Source of the DNA: Salisapilia sapeloensis
Taxonomy: Eukaryota; Oomycota; Peronosporomycetes; Peronosporales; Salisapiliaceae
Reading direction: 5' to 3'
Length of the DNA: 64,000 nt
Assembly: GCA_023334545.1 (NCBI GenBank)
Contig: JAADVB010000026.1
Coordinates: 1 to 64,000, forward strand
Shown in pieces: positions 24,120-35,318 of the stretch. The position numbers and the translations under genes are program-made. The notes under the pieces are model-generated. The model did not search any database. It worked only from the letters and a program-made list of their open reading frames with translations, and had not been told where the DNA came from. Within the stretch, counting starts at the first letter, position 1. Each line of letters starts with the position of its first letter.

Positions 24120-24348
24120 GCGTATGTACAAGCAGCTAAAATTTCACTCAGTGTGTGGGTACCAACGAGGCTCCTCACTACTACCGAAGAGAAGAAACGA
24201 ACAGCCAATTTTAAAGCAACCGATCTATTTAAAGAAATTGATGATGACGAAAATACTTTTAAATACCAACGGTAGTCACCAGACAGTTTGCATCAGTTCC
24301 ATTCCCCCGTTTGCTTCACAAACAATCAAGCAGTTATACGTGTGCACG
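24120..24348. promoter_or_regulatory. Bidirectional spacer between channel and small PH gene
   Basis: 229 bp separate the two opposed start codons. The spacer is moderately AT-rich; I see no clear core element. Confidence 0.35.
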
Positions 24349-25117
24349 ATGAATATCAATTTAGAGCAATGTGACGCACTACAACCCCCAGCACCACCCG
24401 AGATTGAAGGTTATTTAAAAAAGCTGAAACGCAAGACAAGCAGCTTTACATCAGGATGGAATCGTCGCTGGTTCTATGTGGACTGCAGAAAGTCAGAGTT
24501 CTGCTACTCGAAAACTAAAACCGGGTCCGGCCCGATAAGTACTATTTTTACAGTTATTGATAAAATAATGTTTATTGATTTGACCATATCTACCTCGTTA
24601 TCTGCGCTTAGGCTCGATCCATCTCAATGACATTATGGCCATTGTCCAGTATGACGAAACTCACTTTCAAGTTGAAAGCCGCTCTCGTAACTTTTTCTTA
24701 CGGGGAGAAAGCAAAGCTAGCACGTCTTGCTGGGTGTCCAGTCTGGATACTTATCGCCGTAAATATGCAGAGTATGAAAAGAAGAAGTTTCAACTAGCGA
24801 TTGCTGCAGCTCAGTGCGGCATAACAAATGTGAATGATAAACAATCTAAAGGGAAACGCGCTCTACCTAATCAAGAGTACTCTCGTCCTCCACTGCAGCC
24901 TTCGAAAACTGACAGTCATGAGGCGGAAGTCATGCCAATGAAGCCGAACAAGAAGCGGAACACGATGAAGGATGATCACTCGAAAATGAATGAGAGTGGA
25001 GTCCGCTCACCTTTAAGTCAAAAAGCTAGTATGCAAAAGCGTAAGCATGAGGAAAATGCCAAAAGCGATTCAAAGCCTCGTCAAGTCGTGGAAGCTTGGA
25101 TAGCGGATGACATTTAG
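24349..25117 (+). CDS. Small single-PH-domain protein with basic tail
   Basis: Exons 24349-24538 and 24612-25117 (73-bp intron, phase 1) encode about 231 residues. Residues about 17-120 form a PH domain: EIEGYLKKLKRKT, then SGWNRRWFYVDCRKSEFCY, a central SIHLNDI strand and a closing SCWVSSLDTYRRKY helix. The remaining 110 residues are lysine-rich and low in complexity, with no second domain. The splice choice rests on restoring the PH core (GPI-SSIHLNDI); other donors in this GC-rich stretch break the frame. A phosphoinositide adaptor role is inferred from the family only. The stop is 49 bp from the convergent GAF giant. Confidence 0.8.
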
Positions 25118-25166
25118 ACAACTTCTGAATGACACATTTGGTTAAGAACGAGTGTATTTCGATACA

Positions 25167-28100
25167 TTAGGCACCTGCATTACCATCTGAATTAAGCGAT
25201 TGTACTCGATCACTCTTTTCCTTTAATTCCAATCGGGGATCTTGTAGAAACTCCTTCGATTTTTGATGCATTCTACGTGCCATCCACTTTTTACGCAAGG
25301 ATGAGCGGGCAGAATGCTCACATACCCATTTCCAATCCTTTTTCAACACGACTCCACATTCCCTTGAACGCTTGTGGAGCACAGAATACTCATGGCCAAA
25401 CCACCGCTCAAATTCTTGAAATGATATAGCGCCAGACTTGTCGTCGTCCATCATCTCGATTACATCCATACGCTCGCTAGGAGTCAACGGTATGTGCAAG
25501 CGCTCCATCAATGCCGACATTGTGTGCCGATCTAACTCCCCAATATTCTCTGCATCCATAAGTTCAAACATATCTCGTATCTCTTCCATAAGACGGTCTT
25601 CGACACTTAGAGACTCGCGAGCTTTTGCTAGCTCTTCAATGTGCTTTCGAATTTTGCTTTCTTCCTCTTTCAATTGCCTCTTGCCTACTTTACTTTTACT
25701 AAACGCGGGAAAGGATTCGAAAGATTCCATTCCTGTTTGCCAACTGGATTCATTTGCAATGGCATCTTCGTCCCTATCACCATGTTCGCTTCCATGTTTC
25801 TTGACAGAACGAATATCTTTTAGCATGCTCGTGTAGATCTTGTGATGTCCACGACGTCGCTCTAATTTCTTGCGGTAAGCTCTTTGTATTTTGACCGCAG
25901 CTCGACACAACCGCAAGAATTGTACTCGGCGACGAGCGATCCTTTGCCGGTATGCACACTGGATAATTCGAGCCGATTGGAATTGGAGCTTTCGAGCTTG
26001 AAACAGCATCCTAGCTCGATAGCAACGATAAGCAGACTGGATGGTGGTTGTTTTCTGAGCCAAGGACAGCGCACTATCCTCAGCGTGCTTCACTTGAGAC
26101 ATATAGTATTTGACAAGGGCTGATGCTGCACACAATACGTCGTAAAAAGCACAAAGAGGGCATTTCATAAGCTCTACAATGTCAGCAAAGGTGCAAGCTG
26201 AATCGAGATATACCTTTGCCTTCAACACGGTATCCCACCGGTTCTGGTTTTGAATATCATCCACCAGTGAAGTAATGATGGATATTGGCTGGACTTTTAG
26301 ATACTCTTTAAAGAATTCCAATGTTTGTAGCGATTTCACGAATACTGCATCCTTACCAGTCAGCACTAGTAAAGCTCGCATAGCTATCGTAGTTACCCTG
26401 GTTTCCGCATTTTCTAATTCATTAGATAGAATTAAATGCAGAGCTAGAGTTTCCTGTGGTGAAGCCCCTGTCAAGATCGATCGAAGAGTACGCAGCAAGT
26501 CTCGATCTTGAACTGTTGCTTCGGCAATATATTCACTCAGAGCGCTTCGAAGAAGGAAAGACCGTAAAATACAGTCATGAGCGTCATCTCCATTAAGATG
26601 GAGGGTAAGCGCTCGACCGAAACCTGAGAAGTCTAAGAAGGCTTCCTGCATCATTCTCTGTGAAGCATTGATAGTACTTTGAAGTTTGTTGCTGACATTG
26701 TCTGCTTCGAGCTGAGATGCCACCTCCGATGCGACTGTGACCACATCCGTGTAATCACGATAGACAAAAGTACGTGCGTGGTAAATGATGTGAAATTTAT
26801 GAAGCTGTTGTATCTCTTGTGTTTTTATTGGAATAGATGTAGCAAGTGAAGACTTCGATTCTGTTGGTGAAGTAGCTGCAGGATGTTTGAGTTTTGGTCT
26901 TTTAAACTGAAAACGAGATTTCTTTGGTGTCTTTTGTGGCGAAACTGGGGTTGTCTCTCTGGTAATCTCGACAGTATTTGTTACCACGAACTCGGCTATT
27001 GACGTCTTAAAGCTCTTACCTTCTTTAATGAGTACGTCTACGACGTTCAGTTCGGTTGGAGGCAAGATGTTTACTCTGTCAGTTGAATGCCAGGACACCA
27101 AGGTTACCATATGACTCGTGCTCGTGTTGTTTTCAGAGCGCCTTACTGTCACCTCTGTAAGGGGACATTGTTCTCGGAGAAGATATGAGAGCTCTTCGCT
27201 TGCAGTATATAGAACAAACGAACGAAAAACGGCTGTATACACCTCTTCTGCGTGTGCAGATAATCTATAAAAGAATTGTTGTTGTTCAGGTGAAAACCCA
27301 ACGTCAGAAGAAGGATGGTCCGCTAACTTTTCATAGCTGTAGATGCATAAAGCAATACGAGGGGATTTATATTCTCGATCGAGCATGGCTGCCAAACAAG
27401 AGCTTGACCACTTTCGAACCTTTTCAAAGCCATGAGACGGTTTCTGCTCACTTCTTGCAATATCCAGCGTCCTCGGCAAGTTTGTCATTGGTAAAGCTAG
27501 CAACTTCTCTCGATGAATGTTGCAGCTACAGATCAAGTCTGTCCTGCAATTATGACGGAAGCAGTAATGCGGTTCTTTGTATTGTAAGGATCTTGGAAAC
27601 GGGGCTTTATGCCACCAACCGACTTGGAACATACCTGTGAAGTCATCTGCTAGTGACAGGACTTGTTGAGAGTGAACTGAAACAAAATATCGTCGCACAA
27701 TCTGTAGTAGCGTCGAGTAAAATGCATCCATTGTAGGTTGCCACAAGTTTGCTACTTTACTCAGCACGTCAAAGCAGTATCGCTGCTCTGTTTCATCCAT
27801 GATGTCTCCCACTATACTTGCGCTTTGGTAGAAATACGATATAACGTCTTCCTCTAGTGAAAATCTTTCAAAAACGAAAGCGTCCATCCCCATGCTATCC
27901 ATGCAAGCTATACGATCAACTCCTACTGGTTTTATTATGAGGGCATTTCGAGGTTGCTGTTTGCCAAATCCATGCGCATCCGCAGCGCATTTGAGATCCT
28001 GCAGACTCATAATCTTGGTCTCTTGCTTGTTCAGACATTGAATAACTGGTAAACTCTGTACACTTTCCGATCGTAGATCTAATGTCACGCCTGACATACC

Positions 28101-31100
28101 GCTTGAAGATGATGTTTGGGTATAAACAAATTCTGTGCCTCCGATTTGACGCTCTCCAATATACACATTCGCACCTTCCAAACTTGCAGCGGACGAGATA
28201 AGAGTAAGCGCTTCATTTACAGAAGATGGGAGAATGTTCTTTGCTGTGTTTGAAGGTAGCGCATTCAGGTCCATTTGGAGCTGTCGAATATACTGTAATG
28301 CATTTCGACGTCGAACGATCAATTCGACTCTCGGATTAATTTGTCGAATGAGATTGTTGACCAGAGGAAGGATCATTTCAAGGTATTCGAAAGGATATGA
28401 CCAAGTGGCCCCGTCAACGCGTTTTAATATCATCAAAGTTTGATAGTGCGATGCGTCATCGTCATTAACGTCTCGTGTCTTCTCAAACTCAACAACTATT
28501 ATATTAGGATCGATCGCATAAAGACAATTGGCTTGGTACGCTGTCTTGAATGCTGCCGAACCATATTTTTTTGTCGCAAGTATAGAAACTTGTGTATCTG
28601 TCATTTGCCTTGCAAGTATATTTCGCAAAGCATCAGTGGCTTCATCCCATTGTACGATTTCAACGCCGATTACATCAGGTAGGTTATCGATCACCTCCTC
28701 CATGACACGCTGAAACACGACCTCGAAAGTGCTTTTATTTCCTTTGAATAAGGAGGATAGGCATGCCTTTGATCTAGCTTCTCGCTGTTGCCGACAGAAG
28801 TGGCCGAGATGCAGTGCGATGGTCTTTACCCATTCGACAACATCGTTATCTGGTACCTGTGTGCCGAAAGAAGAGGCACAAGCACCTCCGATAGAATCGA
28901 CATACAACAGACCAATAAACGGTATCGGGACACAGATAAATGCTTTTCCAAGAACGTCATCATGAAAGACTTGGAGCTGTCGATTACTGCCTTCGATACC
29001 TTCTCCTTTGTATAAAATCTTCTGGTTTTTATGAGTCAGAGCTGGTCTCTCTACTCGTGCAAACATAAGTGGGTGTTGTGAGGTGAAGACGTTGAAAGTC
29101 AGACATTCATCTGTCCTTAAAATGCGCATGCCCATCGAGCTACGAGAAGATGCATACGTGAAGTTTATAGCTTTACATAATGGCCGTAGGAAACCGACAT
29201 AGGCATTGGAAGATGGCAAAGTTGCTGCAATTTCATCTACAAGCAATTGCTGCACGAATCCGACCTTGGTGTTAAAATTCTCACAGCACTTGATCATTCG
29301 ATTAAGAACAGCAGATCGATGCTGCGATCGCTTCTGCTCTGTCAGCACTCTGGCAATTGTAATTGCTCCTGCCAACAACGATGCAATGCTTCTTAAAAAG
29401 TCCATGAGACCTAGTTCCGGCTGTACTTCTCCTGCATTATGAGCATAGGCTGACAAATCGTCCAAAGCCAAAACACCAAGACGGCCAATCGGGACCACAA
29501 GAAAAGGAAATGAAGTTAAATTTCCCTGATCAGCAAAGTTTCTGATCTTAGGATTGGATTCCAAGTATACTAACGGAATCTCTCTTTCGAGGCATTGGAA
29601 ACTTACGCCCCTCCCATAGTTCAAATGCTTGCCTTTCATACTGCTTCTACTCGAAGCACAGGTATACCGCAAGCGATGTAGTGTTGGCTCATAAAGACCG
29701 ATGTATACATTCGGCCCATGTAAGACACGCTCAATCAGTTGAACCATCATGACTTGTAACTTTTCTTGTTCCTCCACTTGCATCTCCTCTAACGTTGACC
29801 TTGTTTGTGCTTGCTGTTCGTAGCAATGTTCCACAGACTCTGAGGGTGTCGTCTTACAGGCCTGTTGGAATTGTTTCAGCGCAGCTTGACGATCTCTTGT
29901 ACGACGCACACGTGCTTGAACATTAGTTAAAAGGTTTGATGCTAGGCTTGAAAGTCGCTCACAGAAAAGCTGTTCACATGCACCAGCTTCTCTTGGATGT
30001 GCAACGGTGCACGTTAGCAGTACTTGAGTATTCAAACACTCTAGCAATGGGAGGCGTGCGTACCAGAAAGCTTCCGTACCCAATAAAGTTTTCACTGAAT
30101 GAACAAGATACTTTTCATGCGCTTTACTAGTACTCTGTGATGGTGCAAAGTCAGCTATTAGATGAAAATATTTAGCTTCTAGTGGCTGACTTGAAACCTC
30201 ACTACGACTTGACACAATCGATAGTACTCTATTCGCTTCTTCCGAAGATAACTTGCATTGTGAAGCGACAGTATCACAAAATAGTTCATTTTGTCGTAGC
30301 CGTAAAGGAGATATTAACTTGAAATCTTCGCTATTTATCGTCTCTTGCTCTGCTTCATTGAAGTTGTAGAAGACGGTAGTATGCCGCTTGTCGAAATTGA
30401 CTTCCACTAGCCGGCATCTTTCAGAGCCAACGACGATAGTAATAAACGACTTGCAGGTATGAAAATAAATTTGCTGTGGCGTCAATAAAGGGTCTTTCAT
30501 GAGCTCTTGTAGCTGGAACAATATAAACGACCTTCGCTTCAAGTAAATTGCTTTGGCAATGCATTTGGCAATATCCTCCAAGTACTTTACAACGCCATCT
30601 TCCGGATGCGTCTCGTCCGGCCGACTAAGTGGAACCTCATTGAAGCAAGAGACTCCCAATACACCAATGCAAATGTCTTCATAAAGAAGAGGAATATAGA
30701 TTATAAGAGATTGATCATCACCATAAACATTCACCAACTTTTGTTCCTCGCTGCGAAGGCGAGAGCGTAATGGGGAAAGAGAGTCTAGGACGACAGAAGT
30801 TCCATGATCGACAGAACTAAAAGCGACACAGCGGCCACGTTGTAATACGGGCGTGCTTGTACGCTTACCTTCAGACAAAAACGTACATTTGAGCTCATAT
30901 CCACATGGCTGTAATTCTGCTACATAAGCTCGAGTTCCAGGGAGGTTTTGTGCTATATTTTTAAAAGCCTCTTGAACCACTTCATTAAGTGATCGGAGCG
31001 AGTCATTGGATGGTGTCATTCCCATCGACTGCGTTAAATGCTGCAGTTGCTCAACAGAAACCTTGCGCACTTTTCTCCTTGCTTCCCTTTCCCGTACGCA

Positions 31101-32888
31101 GCGCAAATTTGTGTTTGCAATCGCCACCGCTCGGAGTAAAAAAGCTTTAATACCTGATGTAATATCACACTGACGCTTTAAATCAACTTGTAGCGTATAG
31201 CAAGTTTGTTGGGGTAAAATATTATCTTGAAGGATGAAAGCGACCCCATGAGGATCAGACAATTCGATCATACTATCCGTCGCAACGTCAGTTGGGTTGG
31301 ATGCAATGAGCTGTTTACCAACCTCTTTTAGCAATAGGTTTAACTGAAAGTGCTTTATGTTCATCGGTCGAATGGCTAATTGCTGGCGTAATTTTGTCCA
31401 AGTAAAGGTTTCCACGTTAGAACTGGACCACGCAACAACGTATGTGGCTAGGCTATGCATCTTTCCCATATCCTCAACTCCATTCAGTACCTCAGGTCGG
31501 TTAATTCGCACAAGAGTTCCTCGTACAAGCTCACCTTTGTCTTCCTTGTAGAGTGGAACTCGACGTAGCTGTCCTTCTTTCCAGTGTATAAATGGATCGA
31601 ATCGATCGGCTGGAAGCTCTGTCGTCGCGATAGTATCAATGTGTGCCTTGGAGCCCACTCGTGTTTTCCACACAACTGCGCGTGTTACGCCAGACACCGA
31701 TTGACCTATCGCTTGAAGAAGTTGACTAAATACATCATATACCGTGCAATGAGGGTCTTTCGTTACGTCTGCAAGTGATCGATGGGCTTGAATGCCTCGG
31801 AAGCCGTCGATAAAGCTTCCGGAGTCAACGGTTAGTTTCTGCAGAAAGAGTATTGCATGCTCATCATCGTGAAAGAGTTGAGGAAGTGATTCTAAATGCA
31901 ATGGTACGCCTTCTCGAAGAGCTTTTACTATATCAAGCAGGCGTTGTCTCGACGTGACCTTTAGCTTTTGAAAGCGAGGGTGATGCTGAATTTCAGTCAC
32001 ACTAAGCTGGAGGAATTGTGCTCCTGTTATGTTGTTCTTTTGAACGACAGATGCAACATCAGGTAGTTTCATCCGAGTCATAAATGCAGTTAAACTACTA
32101 CTGGTCATCGTTTCCGGAAGTAGACGCCGAGATAACCTGCAAGCATCTACATTCATCACACCATGTGCAAATTGTTGTGACAATGACAGAAAAGGAAAGG
32201 AGACGACAGGACCAGTCTCTGTTTCTGTGGAGTATCGACACACACGAGTATCATCTAGCCTAGCTATGTTCTTGAATTCCACTGGTCGAAGCTTACGAGA
32301 TGCTTCCCATGTAATTGTCATTGCCTGACGTCCGATACCTTCCTCTTGGTTCGATATCGTCGTCGGATGCCGAGACAGCATTTGTCCAGCCATGCTACTC
32401 TTACTTGTACAAGCAACAAAGCGGAATATCTCTTCATGATGATCGAGTGGAAATGGTTCATAAAACGCCAAGTAGGCATCGCATTCAGGCAGACATCGCT
32501 CGACTAAAGAGATAATTTGGCGCTGGACTTGCAGCAATGTAGGCAATGATGTCATTCGAGTTGAATCAAAGAGCCATGCAGGAACTACCGTCGGATACGC
32601 TTGATCGAGGCTTTTCAACCGGTCGTTAACAACGTCAAAATATCTTCCGAGGTCGACTAACGCTTTATCGAATGTTTTACGACGAGTTATCGTCTGCTCA
32701 ATGCTTTGGGTGTATAGTTGGTTCGATGATGGATTGGAGTAGATGTCTCCCACGATATTGGCACTTCGTTCTCGTCGAGCCAAGTTGACTGCATCTTTCT
32801 CATCTATATCATCACTCGTTCGAGACAAGTGATGACGCATCTTTTCTGGTAAGAAGCCATATTCAACATCATCAACGTGATCGTCCAT
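25167..32888 (-). CDS. Giant SAM / multi-GAF / IQ / EF-hand protein
   Basis: One uninterrupted exon of 2573 codons, the longest frame in the window. A SAM-like helix bundle is near residues 265-330 (TRMKLPDVASVVQ ... SRQRLLDIVKAL). At least five GAF-like units follow the pattern 'AYVxF/YIGxx ... ASSRSSMxG ... GRGVSF', beginning near residues 133, 648, 1058, 1228 and 1573; further degenerate units probably fill the gaps. Three IQ calmodulin-binding motifs lie at about 2279-2346 (TIQSAYRCYRAR, IIQCAYRQRIARR, KIQRAYRKKLERR). Two EF-hands lie at about 2433-2500; the second has a good loop (DDDKSGAISFQEF), the first (DAENIGELDRHT) is weaker. No transmembrane segment or kinase is seen. A calcium/calmodulin- and small-ligand-responsive scaffold is inferred; a flagellar role is possible but unproven. 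Confidence 0.82.
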   Translation of the reverse strand: MDDHVDDVEYGFLPEKMRHHLSRTSDDIDEKDAVNLARRERSANIVGDIYSNPSSNQLYTQSIEQTITRRKTFDKALVDLGRYFDVVNDRLKSLDQAYPTVVPAWLFDSTRMTSLPTLLQVQRQIISLVERCLPECDAYLAFYEPFPLDHHEEIFRFVACTSKSSMAGQMLSRHPTTISNQEEGIGRQAMTITWEASRKLRPVEFKNIARLDDTRVCRYSTETETGPVVSFPFLSLSQQFAHGVMNVDACRLSRRLLPETMTSSSLTAFMTRMKLPDVASVVQKNNITGAQFLQLSVTEIQHHPRFQKLKVTSRQRLLDIVKALREGVPLHLESLPQLFHDDEHAILFLQKLTVDSGSFIDGFRGIQAHRSLADVTKDPHCTVYDVFSQLLQAIGQSVSGVTRAVVWKTRVGSKAHIDTIATTELPADRFDPFIHWKEGQLRRVPLYKEDKGELVRGTLVRINRPEVLNGVEDMGKMHSLATYVVAWSSSNVETFTWTKLRQQLAIRPMNIKHFQLNLLLKEVGKQLIASNPTDVATDSMIELSDPHGVAFILQDNILPQQTCYTLQVDLKRQCDITSGIKAFLLRAVAIANTNLRCVREREARRKVRKVSVEQLQHLTQSMGMTPSNDSLRSLNEVVQEAFKNIAQNLPGTRAYVAELQPCGYELKCTFLSEGKRTSTPVLQRGRCVAFSSVDHGTSVVLDSLSPLRSRLRSEEQKLVNVYGDDQSLIIYIPLLYEDICIGVLGVSCFNEVPLSRPDETHPEDGVVKYLEDIAKCIAKAIYLKRRSFILFQLQELMKDPLLTPQQIYFHTCKSFITIVVGSERCRLVEVNFDKRHTTVFYNFNEAEQETINSEDFKLISPLRLRQNELFCDTVASQCKLSSEEANRVLSIVSSRSEVSSQPLEAKYFHLIADFAPSQSTSKAHEKYLVHSVKTLLGTEAFWYARLPLLECLNTQVLLTCTVAHPREAGACEQLFCERLSSLASNLLTNVQARVRRTRDRQAALKQFQQACKTTPSESVEHCYEQQAQTRSTLEEMQVEEQEKLQVMMVQLIERVLHGPNVYIGLYEPTLHRLRYTCASSRSSMKGKHLNYGRGVSFQCLEREIPLVYLESNPKIRNFADQGNLTSFPFLVVPIGRLGVLALDDLSAYAHNAGEVQPELGLMDFLRSIASLLAGAITIARVLTEQKRSQHRSAVLNRMIKCCENFNTKVGFVQQLLVDEIAATLPSSNAYVGFLRPLCKAINFTYASSRSSMGMRILRTDECLTFNVFTSQHPLMFARVERPALTHKNQKILYKGEGIEGSNRQLQVFHDDVLGKAFICVPIPFIGLLYVDSIGGACASSFGTQVPDNDVVEWVKTIALHLGHFCRQQREARSKACLSSLFKGNKSTFEVVFQRVMEEVIDNLPDVIGVEIVQWDEATDALRNILARQMTDTQVSILATKKYGSAAFKTAYQANCLYAIDPNIIVVEFEKTRDVNDDDASHYQTLMILKRVDGATWSYPFEYLEMILPLVNNLIRQINPRVELIVRRRNALQYIRQLQMDLNALPSNTAKNILPSSVNEALTLISSAASLEGANVYIGERQIGGTEFVYTQTSSSSGMSGVTLDLRSESVQSLPVIQCLNKQETKIMSLQDLKCAADAHGFGKQQPRNALIIKPVGVDRIACMDSMGMDAFVFERFSLEEDVISYFYQSASIVGDIMDETEQRYCFDVLSKVANLWQPTMDAFYSTLLQIVRRYFVSVHSQQVLSLADDFTGMFQVGWWHKAPFPRSLQYKEPHYCFRHNCRTDLICSCNIHREKLLALPMTNLPRTLDIARSEQKPSHGFEKVRKWSSSCLAAMLDREYKSPRIALCIYSYEKLADHPSSDVGFSPEQQQFFYRLSAHAEEVYTAVFRSFVLYTASEELSYLLREQCPLTEVTVRRSENNTSTSHMVTLVSWHSTDRVNILPPTELNVVDVLIKEGKSFKTSIAEFVVTNTVEITRETTPVSPQKTPKKSRFQFKRPKLKHPAATSPTESKSSLATSIPIKTQEIQQLHKFHIIYHARTFVYRDYTDVVTVASEVASQLEADNVSNKLQSTINASQRMMQEAFLDFSGFGRALTLHLNGDDAHDCILRSFLLRSALSEYIAEATVQDRDLLRTLRSILTGASPQETLALHLILSNELENAETRVTTIAMRALLVLTGKDAVFVKSLQTLEFFKEYLKVQPISIITSLVDDIQNQNRWDTVLKAKVYLDSACTFADIVELMKCPLCAFYDVLCAASALVKYYMSQVKHAEDSALSLAQKTTTIQSAYRCYRARMLFQARKLQFQSARIIQCAYRQRIARRRVQFLRLCRAAVKIQRAYRKKLERRRGHHKIYTSMLKDIRSVKKHGSEHGDRDEDAIANESSWQTGMESFESFPAFSKSKVGKRQLKEEESKIRKHIEELAKARESLSVEDRLMEEIRDMFELMDAENIGELDRHTMSALMERLHIPLTPSERMDVIEMMDDDKSGAISFQEFERWFGHEYSVLHKRSRECGVVLKKDWKWVCEHSARSSLRKKWMARRMHQKSKEFLQDPRLELKEKSDRVQSLNSDGNAGA

Positions 32889-33066
32889 TGCATGTAGAAA
32901 AGAAGAGGCGACAAGAGTGACTTGTGAGGTAGAAAAGATATTTTGGATATGAAGCTAGAAAACGACCCTCTACAGGACTGGTCGCTACTACCATCCAAGG
33001 GTTGATGCGAATGAGTAAAAGAGATAGTCTTGCCGCTCATCTAGTAGCACAACCATCGCGAAATGT

Positions 33067-34837
33067 CTAGCTAATGAATCGTGCGTTCGCGACATCCACT
33101 CTGCAGACACGAACACTGCCAAGGATTTGCTCCGGTAGTTCCTCATCCTCTTGCCCTTCCAGTACAAATCCGAAGTCCAGTACCATGTGACGCAAGTGCT
33201 CTGACACACCGGCAAGTGCTTTTCGAGCTATATAATTGAACTCATGGACATCCACGTCCACTTCCATGTACCCTTGTCCTTCATAAAAGCGATGCTGAGG
33301 TCGCGTCAACACCGGCTGACCATTATACGTCTCTACAAGATGCGCTTGTGTCCGTCCAAGCTTTTGATCCTGAGCATTCACCACGAGTCCCATGGCTTTA
33401 AACCGGTCACGCATCCCCGGTTCATTCGCCAAGAATCGACGTAAAAGTCGAATAGGAGGATCGGCGTTCTGTTCGTCACCTAAAGACGCACGTACGGATG
33501 ATGGGAATTCAAAATACGTGACGAAATTATATCCAGGCCCATTCGTCACTCGTTCTCCCCATAGAGGATTCGGCGGATCATAGTCTGGTACTTGACAGTT
33601 TACAATTAATAGATCACGGTCCTCTCTACATAGAAGGTCGAAGGATTAGTCTGGATGGAAGAGCAGTGGGAAGGTGTAGCATACCGTGTCGTGGACAATT
33701 GTGACAAGTCAAAGAGGCTGCCAACGTTGTCTAACTTGGTACTCGACTAACACATCACATTTGTTATACTAACAGCAAGCGTCTCGTATAAAGACCACGT
33801 ACTCGGAAGACGTCTACATCCACGATTTGGAGTAAGCCTGGTCCAGAAGGTTCTTTCGTCTTTGTCCTACGGTAGTTTGGACCCTTTCGGACGTTGAATC
33901 GACTCGCGTCGAGTTCTGTCCAGCACTGCGTCCCATCGTCCTTTTCGCTCCTTTCAATAGATGTACCTGCAACGACAGATTCTTGAAGCTGAGGCTTGCT
34001 CGTTTTGACCGGTGTTTCAACCTCTTGACGTTGCTCTTCATGCACATGATCGACTGGGGTGAATTTAGAATCACTCTGTGGCGGTTGATTTGGAGGAGAG
34101 GTATGGTTGGATTCGAATGGAAGCAAAAGCCAGAGGAAGAAGGCGTTTAGTAGTACAGCACTAGAATAGTAAAAGACTGGCACTGGAGACAGCATCTTGA
34201 TAATCGCAATCAACGGATGTACAGCTAGAACAGTTAAAACCACATTCTTCTCCCTCTCATCCCACGCACCCTTTCCATTCACATCGTCCGTCACGGTCAT
34301 TGCTGAAGACAAAAAGTCGATTGGATTCGTGACGGACGACTGATGGAAATTGCTGTCTTCATCTTCGGAAGGAACGATCGAGGACTCGGATTCTTGTGCT
34401 TCAAATGCCTTCTTTGGTCGAATGATCGACGAAATGGCACTTGTCCATTCTTGGAACTCAAACTTGTTGTCAGCACATACACGAAGGTCTCGATTTCGAC
34501 TCGTCAGGACGGAAAAGCAGCATGGCGTCGGCACTCCTCGTGGCATATCACCTTGCACGACAAGCATAACTCCTTTCTCCTTCAAGTAGATCGTTTCATG
34601 GGATGTGTCGCCCTTGTGTCGAGAGTACGACAACACACCCGAGTCCAGATCAAGCGTGAACCATCGTTGATTCCAACGTTTCCGCTTCCATCCACCAGCA
34701 CTTTGTTTAAATAGAAACCCTTCTTTCTTATGCCTTTCATCCGATTCTTCTGCCAAATCCTCCTCCTTTTTCATTGTCGGTGAGGTACTTTGAGCTACTA
34801 AGACTCGGCCCGACGCACTTTGCTTCCGGCGATGCAT
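33067..34837 (-). CDS. PH - transmembrane - EDR2-C (DUF1336) protein
   Basis: Exons 34837-33803, 33746-33685 and 33625-33067 (introns 56 and 59 bp) give about 551 residues. A PH domain lies at about residues 36-145 (KKEGFLFKQSAGGWKRKRWNQRWF ... FEFQEWTSAI). Hydrophobic stretches at about 200-243 (AVHPLIAIIKML, AVLLNAFFLWLLL) look like one or two membrane spans. From about residue 305 the protein matches the C-terminal domain of plant ENHANCED DISEASE RESISTANCE 2: CWTELDASRFNVRKGPNY, then LLIVNCQVPDY, GPGYNFVTYFEFP and a last block HMVLDFGFVLEGQ. EDR2 relatives bind phosphoinositides and lipids at membranes. The START domain of plant EDR2 is missing, replaced by the membrane segment. A lipid-sensing or lipid-transfer role at an endomembrane is inferred. 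Confidence 0.88.
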
Positions 34838-35318
34838 TTTTGACCTGATACATCTTCATCCGTTTTCGATCGCCAATAAAAATTTACCAAGAGGATATTG
34901 GCCTATCACAACCTATTGCATACGTGTCTCGGAGAACCGACAATCAGATGAATACGAGCCTTTACATGTCGGGATGAGTCGGTATCAATTGTAGATACTA
35001 TGCTACGAGAGAGGCAGTTGGATGTTATAACGTTTTATTTCACAGAGTAGACTGTGAAAGAATGTCTTTGGAGATGGTAAATGCGAGTACTAGCATTTCA
35101 ATGATGAAGAGCTTGTAACCAAGAGTGCTGCTTCGTCATGTATCTTTTTCTTGTGCAGTGCCTACCGTTTGGAGGCGGCTGGCATGTATAGTAACCTTCA
35201 GAATATGACTATTTCCACGACACTGGTAAGGAAGTTCCCGAGATTACCACATCTCGACATCTATGCAGATACGACATGAAGTAAGACTACAAGACGATAG
35301 CAAAAGCACAACTATATT
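34838..35318. other. Intergenic between MetRS 3' end and PH-EDR2 gene
   Basis: 480 bp without a supported gene. CCAATAA occurs at 34873-34879, 36 bp upstream of the PH-EDR2 start, and is a plausible promoter element for that gene. The remainder holds the MetRS 3' flank; nothing else was recognised. Confidence 0.4.

Noticed and set aside
24969-32515. Several 60-150 codon frames on the plus strand inside the GAF giant
   Set aside because: They are antisense shadows of a continuous 2573-codon coding frame with clear domains.
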